From Callaeas wilsoni (lineage: Eukaryota; Chordata; Aves; Passeriformes; Callaeidae): 64,000 bases of DNA. Made by a program: the position numbers and the translations under genes. Of the stretch, positions 28,901 through 40,900 are shown piece after piece. The stretch spans positions 62,001-126,000 of the forward strand of contig VWPU01014834.1 of NCBI GenBank assembly GCA_013398955.1, written 5' to 3'. The first letter of the stretch is position 1. Each line of letters starts with the position of its first letter. The notes under the pieces were generated by a model. It was not told where the DNA came from. It was given only the letters and a program-made list of their open reading frames with translations, and searched no databases.

Positions 28901-31900
28901 TGTCTAAATAAGTATCTATATTTGAGTGTCGTTTATTGAAGGGAAAAAACACCCAACCTTAAGGCAAGAATCGCTGAGTTTGCAATATTCAATTTCTGGG
29001 CGGAAAAAAGAAATTAATACAACTGAGCTCTGCCAAGCTAGAGTTCAATACAAAGTTCAGACTAAGAATTATTTTGAAATTCAGATATTAACAATGAAGT
29101 TGACAATTTCTTTTCCGAACTTAGAACCCACTATCTGAAAATAAATGCACAGAGGGCTGCTGAATGGGAAAGCTTCTTCCCTGAAGTCAAAATTATTCTG
29201 TAACTCTTTATGGTGCCACAATATTTCTTATAATGAACTTGCCTGCGCTACTGAACACACCTAGAAGAGTAAAAACAGTAAATAATCTACATATTTAAAG
29301 TTAATGATAAAGTGTTTATTAATACAAGAAAAATGTTGTAGAAAGAGGGCAGCAGGATGTATTTTTCCACTGCACTTAACACTTTGGTGTCCATATCCAG
29401 TCATCAGTTTCCAGTTTAAGAAAAAAATTAAAATATCACGCAATACTTATTTTTACTTTCAGTGCAGAGCTGGTAGTACAAGTTCACATAGCAGAAGGGA
29501 GGAACAGATATAGTGATACTGTTCTCAATCTTTAATTCTTAAATATTAATGTCTGGATGATCAGTGACATGTCAGTTAGCTCACTTCAGGACTAGGTTAC
29601 TCTGACAAACCAGGCATCATGCAGCACTTAAAGTGCCCAGAGCACCTGAATTGAAAAACAGCCTGGATGATGCATGGCAGATATCCATATTCATGACTGA
29701 TTTGTTTATTTGGAATAAGTCAACTACGTAAAACCCTTTGCTAATTCAGACTTGCATCATAGTGATATTTTTTGCATGCAGTGACCTTGGAGAAGTTATT
29801 TCCTGTCAAATGGATATTGATACTGTATCATTTCATTGCTAAAACAATTATTGCAGCCAGAATTGACATGCAAGTCACCATCCTGAACCTGAAATAAAGA
29901 CTAGAAACACTCAGCTTCTAAATCCATGACATATTGTTACCTCTCTTCTGTTCTGAACCAAATGCTACCTGTTGTAGGAGAGAACTGCTTGCACAGCACC
30001 AAGCCTCACCAAGGGACGAGTTCCTGCCAGTGCTGACTTACAAAAGTGACACTGGGAAGAAAACAAGGGAGGGAGGGAATAACCAGACACTTAAGGGGAA
30101 AAAAAGATAGAATAAAAACTTCAGAGAAATGTTTACAGAACTGAGGCATGCAAACGCTATCTAGCAGATCTCGTGGACATAGAAGACAGAACAAACTGCG
30201 AAGTTTCTTGAGCTCATACCTGTATACCCCAGACAGAACCAGTAATTAAGGTGAGATACCAGAAAAGACAGAGTATGTAATGATTAAACTACCACTAATT
30301 ATACTACTTCATACCCTAGAACAGTCTCTGGAGCTCAATCAGGAAACAATTTATTGCATCTGAGCTGACAGAAAACTGCTACAACATTCCAAAATGCAGC
30401 TTCAGGTAAGATTCCAAAAGAACTAAGCACATCCCTGGAGGCTTTGAAGATGCACAGAACTTTTCTTAAATTACTTACAAACTACTCATCAGAAAAGAAA
30501 CCTTCAGACCGGATACATTTTCTTCGTAGGCCAACACTCTGCAAACAAGAAGTGAAGTGAAAGAAATGCAACATCCTTTAAGGTCATCCCTACTGTACCT
30601 CATGCACTCTGTAGAAGCACAGATACAAGTCAGCTACATCTCCTTACCAGAAGGCAAAATGCTTTTTTTTTTTTCCTCCTGAAATCAGAGATCAGAAACC
30701 TTATGAGCTTGTGTTCACAGTATCAGTATCAAATAGACTTGATAATGTGTCCACTGAAGCAGGTGGTTACAGCACGCTTTCATCTGCTGTAACTTCTAGG
30801 CATCTGCATTTTCTAAGGTTTCCAAAAGTAATTTCTAGGAGCAGAAAGACAATATTGAATTTTGCTGCTGGCAGGAAAACCAAATTTGAATTGAACTTAA
30901 TGTCAAAGCAGACAGTTATGTGCACAGCATTAGAGCTGACCCTTATTCTGTGATGTGTGTGCTACTGACAATGCTAGAACAGACAGCTCCCATCTCCCCA
31001 TCCCCAGCACCATAGCTGCTTTTGTGTCCTAGCAGATTTCCCTGGCTGTGCAGATATGAGTTACTAAGACCTGGGCCACTTTCTGGCTATGACAGGAAGT
31101 GGTGCAGACTGCACACATGCACAGAGGAACAAACTCTCTTCCCAACACAACACAAATTGGGTGATGATGGCCCTATCCCATATGATGTACCAGGAGCTGT
31201 TCACACCATTCTAATCTCAAACCCACACTCATACTAATTTGAGCAACTACTAGGCTAGCACTCAAAACTGTGCCAGGGAGTATGCCAACAAATTGAACAC
31301 CATGGACAGTCACAGAACAGTGCCTGAGTTCATGCTACTGCCCCACTTAGGTTAGCCATCAGCATGGTAGCACAGCTGGCTGACAGACCAGAGGTGAGAA
31401 AAAGGACAAGATGCACCCTTCTGCCACCAAGCTTAAATGTTATCAGGGACATAAAGGTATGGTCCAGACAGGTATGGCCAGTGTGAGAGATGGACTCCTT
31501 GGTAACATAGTGTGAAGCCTGGAGCAGCAGCATGAACACTTTCGATAAACAAATTTCATAAACAATATGAAGAGAGGACAGAGAAATAAACAGAATTTGT
31601 CATTTGAAGGCAGAAAAGACCAGAGGTGTTCAAAGAGGCTGTTAAGGAAAAGTGTCAGTGAAGAACTGAGGCATTCAAAGCAAGACCTCCTAAATGACAC
31701 AAAAAGATGAAGTTAAAACCATCACATGGAGTGAGATCTACATATCCCAGCAAAACATTTAGCACCAAACCCATCTCCATGCATCCTGTCAAACAAAACT
31801 GTAATACAACTATAAGTATGTTGCATCTAGATGCTTGAACTAAGGCAAGGAAGGGCATGCCCTGAGCAGAGACAACAGTTGTATTTTCAGTCTCTGAAGT

Positions 31901-34900
31901 ATAGAAATACTGGCACCTGAATATGATATGGACAAATCTCTTAAAGACAAAACTATTTTTTAAAACAAAGAAATGGTGTGTTGAATCGCTACTGAATTCT
32001 AGACATCAAGCACAACCAGCATTTTCTATTGCAATCACACTAAATTTAAAGCTATATAAGATTTTAAAGTTCCAGGTACACAAACTGAGCACAGTGCTAA
32101 CAGTACAGTGTAACACAAAGAGGTTGACATTGTTTAAGAAAGGTCAAAATTACAACACCTATTATATAGCTAAAAAATATTGGTTCACATAACATTGCAC
32201 AAAATTAAGCCCAAACCCTGAATTTTTTTAAACTGTTAATTATCAGGCCGCTAAAAATATAAATGCTAATAAATTCATGTCCAGTTATAAAATGAATTTC
32301 ATACCTGAGATACTCTTAACTAAAACCTAAAGCAAATAAAGAAAAAAATAGCCCTACATTTAATTTGTTAGAAACTACTGTTTCCTTCTATGCAAATGCA
32401 AGGGGAAGCTTTTGTCTGTAGTATTGCACAGAACACACACCACTACAGGATGTTCATAATTCTCTTCCTCTTTTCAGTTAACCACAAAAATCAAGCGCAG
32501 TTTTACAGAGAGGAGGTTATTTGGATGCCTTTGTGTATATTTAGTGTCATAAGCCAAGTGATGTTTCTGTTTGCTTTGGCTGACTGAGGGGGAGTAAAGG
32601 GAAAAAACGTCTACTTAGAAAGAATGACCACATCTTAGCTGTTCTCAGAGAGAGCTGTCACGTGGTTAGAGGAGCAGGAAATAACTTACAGTTCAGTCGA
32701 AGCAGGACTAAGCAATTCTGTGGTTTCAAATCTGAGCCTGTAGAGTTGCTGAAGCTGTATCTTCCAGTATACAGTTTCTTAATATAGCAACTTACAAACT
32801 GGAGAGTCTGGTCCTGCCTGGAGAAGCAGCAGTGAAGGGTGGAGCAGTGCAAGAAGCCTGAGGAACACCATACTCCTGTTTTTGTGTACTCTTCTTATAT
32901 CCACTAAAAGTTCTCTTCCCTACAACAATATTAACTATGACTTTGGCCAGTGAAGACAATATAGGTGAGAAATGTGTAATGGCCAGGTCTCAGGTTCAAG
33001 TGCACTCCATGCCTGCAGCAGCAAACAGCTGCCTGGCATAGACAGTGCCTCCTCTCCTCATGTCTACCCTTGTGCAGTGCTCTGCTGAGCTACATACACA
33101 TGCCATGTCGATCCCAGCAATGCATATGGGTAGGACTACACACTGGATGAGACACAAATCAGATCCTCCTTTGTTCATCCTCAAGAATAAAGCTGTTGAG
33201 GAAGCGAGAAGTAGGGGGAATAAGGGAGTGGAGGGGAGAATGGTGAGGAAGAGAGTCAGTCCTACCTGGAGATGTTTGTGCAGATTATGGATGCAGGAGC
33301 TGAAGGAAGAAAGGAAGATTCTGGAAGCACTTGAGGTACAAGAGGGAAACAGGAAAGGAGGAAACCCTGTTAGTGGGACAGCACAGAAAACTTACTAAAA
33401 ACATAAAAAGAGCACGTGTGTTAAGAGAGTACACGGACAACATGATGAAAGCAGAGACACGAGATTTGGAGGGCAGAGGTCACTATGTAGGACTTGAAGG
33501 TACATCAGCAGGATGAGGCTTAAAAAAGAAATAGTGGTTAAATTGATTCCTAAAATTTAAAATTCTTTTAAAGTCAATAAATTACTGCTTCTGTTACAAA
33601 ACGTACTAAGGAGGTTGTAAGAAATCTCTCACTTTTCTTTATCCCAAACACAGGAAAATATTAATACAACAAATTAATACTAATTTGTCATCCACAAATC
33701 ACACACAGGTAAATTAATCTCTTGGCTGTCACCTTGAGAAGGGAGAAAACATCTAAAATGTACTGCCAAATTCCCACTTTGAAATATTCTTGTTCTTCAG
33801 CCTAGACAGCAAGACAAGTACTACGGCTTGTTACTTAATCTCAGCAAGTGCTGTCAAACTTTTGGGAAAGCCATTATCATCAGTAACACTTGAAGTAAAT
33901 GTCTTTTTTAAAAGGATTTGCAATCTCAGAGGCAAGAGTTACCTTTGCATAATTGAGAGTTCAAATAATTAAAACCAGGTTTCTAAGCGGTTCAAAAAGG
34001 CAAAAGTCACACTTTCTTTTGCTAGGTCAGTGTTTCTCAAATTGCAGGCACAGTACCTTCATATGCAAAATATGCTTATATAGGAACATACCTGTGCTCA
34101 CTAAATACTCCACCCTGATGCTGCGTAGTGGCTAATGAACAAGGGGAGATAAAGGCAAAATAACACATTTGCATTGAAGGGAAAGGAGATGAATGCAGGG
34201 AAACTCTGAATTACACAAAGTTCTGTGTGGGAAAATGGTGTGTGAAACCATCTTACAGAAATGGAAACACAACCTTAGTGTGATCTTTCAGCTTTAAGCT
34301 AGACACACGGGAGAACTGAAAAATGTATTAACACTTTCTCAGAAAGCCTAAAAGAAAATGCTGCCTTAAGAGTGAGGATTTTAAGGACAGCTAAATAAAC
34401 AGTAGAGGGAAAACAGCCTCACCAAGGTGGGGATGCATGTATGAAAGCAAGCGCCTAAAGTGAGAAGCAATCTGCAAATCTGTCAGTGTGTTGTGGAGCT
34501 CTGCCGCAACAGTTTCCTTGCCAGCAATGATCATCTCCACAGAACATTATGTCTACAGGAATTGAGTAATTCATTTAATGAACTTATTCCAGAATTATAT
34601 ATTCTTAACACAGACATTCTAATTTGAGATGCCTGAAGTGTCATTTAGTGCACAAAGAGGTGTCAGCAAAACTGTCTACCTTTAACTCAGAAGTGTCTGA
34701 GAAAACACTACTTAATTTTAAGAATTAAGCAAGTGAGCAGCTTTCTAAGAAAGTGTCCCTATGATTGTCTGAACTGCATCTTTTCTTTTCGCATTTAGAC
34801 CGTCTTGAACACTGCTCCTGTCATGTGATGATCACAGCACACTTCAGGATGTTCAAATTTAACTACAACTGCCCCTGAAGGTAACTGCACACCTACTGTT

Positions 34901-37900
34901 CCCATTTTACTGGTTATCCAGGCATCAACAACATGTCTGGAAGCCACAAAAGCTAGTGTGGCAGTGTACCCAAGCAAATACCCCAAGAAACTAAACTATC
35001 TTGTACAGCATCTGAGTCATGTCTCGGTACCACCCATGAAGGTAAACTTCTAGTTCCACTAAATCCACTTTGCAACATTTACTGTTACAAGGAAAACAAA
35101 CTAGCCAATAAAAAAAAAAATCTCTCTGTGAATAAGTAACACAATGTCAGCCTTTCTTGAGGAAACTGTACCCTAACCTACCAATAAGCAACCTGTCTAC
35201 TGCATGTGACACATTTTCGTTACTTCCTGTATTTTATTATCTAAGTCTCCTGTACTATACTAAGTTTTATTTCTGTACTACAAAGATTCCTCAAGAGACA
35301 AGCCTATGAAACATGCTCACTGGAGGAGAGGACACCATAAATCTTACCACACAGCTTTAAGTCAACAGCAAATTTTCTCAGCAAACTGAGCATTTAAAGC
35401 TCCACAAACCCCATATATACTGCAGACAGTTCTGCCTATAAAAGGACAATGACGGGATCAGGCCTTTTTTCATGTTGGTTAATGAACTAGTACAAAGTTC
35501 CTAGGTGGCACTCACTTATCACCTACAAGTATCTTCAGTGCTTCACTCCACCCATTCCAGCACTGAGCTAGAAGCTGTCAGTGGCAACAGCTGCCACTGC
35601 TGGCACCTGCAGCCACTATTAATGAAACCAGTAGATGAGTTCTTTAAGCTGGCACTATTAAAAGTAGAAAAATAAGGGTCATAAGAAGTTCTAAAGAAAA
35701 AACAGGTGAGTTTCTTCCAGGCAGAAGTACCAGAACTCTTTCAAAAACAGAAATTCAAGATCTAAAATTAGAGCATTCCCCATTATCATGTTTTTAGCCC
35801 AAAACTGCATGGTTCTTACAAGATGGATCTTACACTCTTCACTTGTGAGAAATTCAGCTTATGCTAAGTCTTTCAGAACTCCAGAAGAAATAACCAGACA
35901 GAAAAACATTCTAGCGAAAAAAATCTCAAAATAATATTTATAAGCAGATAATGCCAAGAAATCACATGAATTTTCCATGAAAGGAAGAACAAAGTAGTCT
36001 TTACACTTAAAAATTTGCATTAAATAGCAAACTCAGTCTTTATATTCTAACAAGAACGTACTTCTTCCTTGGGTGTTCTCCTAAGCAAGGGCTATCTGGA
36101 CATCTTGGTGAAAACCTTGCAGTCAAAACATGACTGTTCAACTGAATCCTACATTAAAACTTTGCCCTCTTCTAAATTCCTTAATATGACTCTTAGCTGT
36201 GAAAAACCAGTAAGTTACAACACAGCAGCTTGTGACTACAAATTGTTTTCATCCTGTTGTGTATGTACACCATAGGATGCCAGAGCACTTATCAGGAGCA
36301 TGAGTGGCATACTTGACCATCTGATTAACCACAGAGATGCCGAGAGACTTTTGGCACTTGACTGCCTCCAAACCAGATAAAATATATCTACAAAGATGCT
36401 CATAAGAGAATGCAGTAACACTGAAGCCTTAACAGAGTGAGGTACTGGTTCCAGGTCTATCTTACTAGATCACTCTTCATTCAGCCATACATAATGCTTC
36501 ACAACAGAGAACACACAGTGACTGAAATTCTGAAATTTGTAGCAGGACTCACTCCTCATATCAAGACACGATTTGTCTAACACATGAGGTACAAGAACGG
36601 CCAGAAGAGATGTAACCACTACAGTCCCTGAAGCAGAGATAAAAACTTCTATTAGCTGACTTTCTATCTTAAAGTCAGTTGAATAGGAGATTTAGATAAC
36701 TGACAGTGAGGTTTATTGACAATTATGGGATTTTAACACCTAAATTTCTGTCTTTTACTCCTTAACCATATCCCACACTTTGTGAATTGATGCTTTGCCT
36801 CAAATACATACAGCTACGAGATGCAGTGCCTTCTAGACTGTTCCCAAGCGGTCTCAAAACATTTCTCATCCATGGGTAAATAAGCTAAGGCAGTGAACTA
36901 TGCTGTAAAGACATTTATAGGAAGCTGTGAGGAAAACAAGCATGAGAAACACACTATGATAAGGATGATGGTTGTACCACTTGCTCTGGAGACTCTGATA
37001 TGATCCATTACTGTGAAAATCAGTTTTGTAGGCACAGGTTTGGTTCCAAGGAACTCTCAAAACCCCACAGTCATTCCCTCTAGAATGGAAGATTATCACT
37101 GACAAGTTGTTCAGGGAACTCACTCTAGTGGATACTAGTGAGGTGTCCAAAGATGCTACATGTCTTTTGTAGAACAGGGCAATTCTAAAAAGAAATCCAG
37201 CTGTAATTTTCAATACTCTCCTGTTCCACAAGACCCTATCCTTTATACTTTATCTTCTCCCTCCACGTCTCATTTAAAAACAAATGTAAAGATGAGAGAA
37301 TCACCACTGAATTAATTACTCGGTTCTCCCCTATTTGTATAGGGGATAAGTCCTTTTTAAACTGCAATGTCCATGTTTTTCGGATGTACAGGCTGCAGCT
37401 TAAACTCAAACTGAGGAGTCTCAACACTTCTCAGACGCATGAAGCTGCCCATTACTTACACCTGTAGTCCACCTTCAACTCTTAGTTCATGCTGTTTTCA
37501 TAAGCCCAAGTAATCTTACCAGTCCCTTCCTGACAACACATTTAATTCTTATCAATTAAGAGCTACAACTGCCATTCAAGTTTTTATTTTGTTTTATCTT
37601 AACTATTACTGCAATTTGTTCTTTGGCTCTGATATACAAACTTATTCTGGTCACATGCACTTTTAAAAGCAGCCAAAATAGTTTTCTTAGTTAGCTTACT
37701 GCTGTGTCACTTCTCTTTCTGCATCCTTCACGAGTTCCTGTTTACCCCATGAACCATGGCAAGATCTTAACAAAGAACAACATATTAGGAATATTCATAT
37801 TAGCCTTATTCATTACACCTTATCCAAGTGTTGAGTCTCACTTCTAAGCAGGATAAAATATACATACTCCATTTTACCGACTTCTAATGCTACCAAGTAC

Positions 37901-40900
37901 ATACTTCTCATGTTTTTTAATTTCCTAAGGCCGCTCAAAAAATTACTTCTACAGAATAAACTAACTTTTCATTACTGACATCTCTGACCAATATTAATCA
38001 TGCAAATTATGAAAGTTACTTCTTTATTGCAAATTATAAAAGAGACATCCAGCATTTACTTTTTCTTACAAAACTCATCGTTATTTAAAGTAATGGTTTG
38101 TAACTAACCAGAGCTTCCGCAAAAACTTCTAAGTTGGGCATAACCACAAAAAAATTATTAATATGCACAAAACTAATCTCATAGCTCCCCTTAGTAAAAG
38201 TGTACATAAAATTTTATTTCTACATTATGATTAAAAAGTTATTGAAAACTTTTTACAGATAGCAAATTCCGCACTTGACCTAGATAACAAAGGTCACAAA
38301 CCTGAATGAAAATTAGTTACATGCCTAAACAATGGAAGTCCTAAAGGGCTTTAAGCTGGATACATGCTGTAAGTAGTCCTACATTTGGATTCATACTTCA
38401 GCCAAATTAACTATAGCTACAGCTTTGACTGTTAGCCAGTGGCTTGGTTTTGAAAGCTTAATCTGTCATGGGCAAAGGTATTTTAATTGCTTATAGATTC
38501 AGATAAACATTTTACAGCTCAGCAAGTGGAGGGGAAAAAAATAGTAGGAAAAAAAATCAATTACCCTCTATGTACACTTGCTTACGAGTGAGTTTCTCAA
38601 AGCACCAGTAGTAGTCTGCAAAACGGTATCAACCTCAGCAATACACAGAGTGAGGGCTCTTCACCATTTCCCCCACTCACAGGAAATTTATCTATCAGGT
38701 ATCGTTACTTAAGATGCCGTTGGAACTATGTCCATTTCCGAGTTCACAGATTGTGAGTACTTGATCGAAGTTATACTACTTGATAAATTCCTTAGCTTTT
38801 CCACAGAACAAAAATCAGGTAGTTGAATCCTCAATACTATTTCAAAATAGCTGCCTTGTTACCAGTCAGAGACAAAGGAAAGACTGAAATAAATCAGATC
38901 CAGAGAACCACATGCTTTCTTAACTAAGCCCTTCAGGCCTGATAGCAGCACTATAGCCTCCATTAAGAGCTCTATAAATTATTACTACAAAGAGTATCTA
39001 GGATCATAGTTTAATGTCTCAATTGTTCCTCTAGTGTTCATTGCAGTAGAGATATAAGCACAACATCTAGTCACACAACACCTAAAATTATGTCAGTGTG
39101 ACTGATACACATCACATCCAGTAGCCTCTCCATGCCCCAGAGTGACAGAAACACCACCTGCAGCATCCAGGCAGCCCAGACATTTCAGGTGATTACAAGA
39201 GCAAGCATTTAGCATCCTACAGAACTCACAAAATTTTCCTTTCTTAAAAAGCAGCACTTACAGTCTGAAACTTCACTAATGAGTAATTCAAACGTGGATA
39301 TTATGAGATCCAATACCATTTACATTACAGCAAAAAGGCATTTATCAGCATAGTATGTTGAGTCAAGCTAGAAGGTCAAGAGTACCAAGAGTCCTATTGG
39401 GCTCTAGCAGATACTGTGATTTCAAGTTAGACAGCCACGGCGGTTACCATCTCCAGGTACTCGTTCCACTTCTCTGCTTAAGACAATGCCCTCCAAGGGA
39501 CAGAATATTCAATCTGTTCACTTGTTTCTGAATTTCTGGCTCATGCCACACAGTAAGCCAAAAAAGCCCTGTTAAATACCTCTAGACCTTCAATGCTCAA
39601 GTCCTCAAGACTGAGCAGAGAACCTCAACTGTACTAAAATAAGCCTATGATTAACTTAGAGAGCATGAAGGGCTGGGGAAAAGGGGAAACAACAGAACAC
39701 AGTTTTAAGAACCTTAGTTGGAAAGTCATCCAATATTCAGTGTAAATTAGAAGAATGCGTAGTTTCAAGCAAGCCATAAATCCCATGACATCCAGAACGT
39801 GTGAAAATATTTACCTCCAGTCTGCTTTCAACATACTGTTTATGCAGAAAAGTTGGGAGCTTGATTCGGTGAGTTTTACAGCTGAGTATAATAGAAATAA
39901 AAAGTGCGTTCACTTGACAAGAAAAAAATCAAGTTGCAGAAAAGCAAACTGGAAATCAATTTACACGTGAATTCATGCACTATTTTTCCTATTTAAAGAA
40001 AAGTTGATACTGGGTTTTTTCCTTTCTTAGCAAAGAAGCTGAAGACATGAAATGTGTGCCTGAAATTAAGTGAGGCATTTCAACAAATCTATACTTTTCA
40101 AAACATATACTTTAGGGTCACACCTTCTGACACACTTAAATTAGTTACTGTGACAGCATCTTATCTAACCCACCCCAATGTAAATATTCTCTGCTTTCTG
40201 TTCAGTTACTGCATCTTATGTTTTCCTCGCAGCAGTCAGTTTGATCAACAATACCATTTCAAAGTCCAGAGAGTTATGTGGAATCAGTATGACTACACGG
40301 ATATCCTGCTTTAAGTCACAGTTTTAAGTTCATGAAACACCCTCCATAGCTTTACAGCAAGCACCTACCAGTATTTTAGCTACCAGACACAATGCACTAG
40401 AACAGTCGTTGTTCTGAAAAAATATACTTTTTTAAAAAGCAGCTTCTTTTCTAATGGAAGTGGTTATCTTTTGAAGCCTTCGGATAGTCCTTTAATACAG
40501 ATAAGTAGTTTTAGACCGTTTTACATTACACGCAAGAAAGTATTCTGAAACCGAAGTTACTGATATAGAAATAGGAAAATATGCAGTATTTGAGTCGTAT
40601 TTGAGTACACGAAGGTGTTGTTTAGGCTAAGAAAAGTACAGACTAAACCCAAGGCAGGCCTAGCATTGATACGAGCCTTCCTACAACTTCGTCAACACTG
40701 CTTTGTTGTACCGCTGGTGCACCTGGGGTCCGTTCCAGCCTCGTCGAGCAATGGAACTTGTGCCGCCCGAGCCCCGCGGCTGTTCCTTTGCGGCCGGTTC
40801 CCCCTGAGCGCACGGGCCGGCTCCAAGGCAGACGGAGCCCCGCCGGCCCCCGGGAGCTCCATATGCCGATAGACAGCGGGGCGCGGAAGGACGGCGCCCG

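Noticed and set aside
33045..33398. 117-codon plus-strand frame in intron 1
   Set aside because: Antisense to WASL, with low-complexity K/E/R content from a purine-rich stretch and no conserved motif.
36866..37231. 121-codon minus-strand frame in intron 1
   Set aside because: No family resemblance and no convincing splice borders matching the phase-0 junction between exons 1 and 2.
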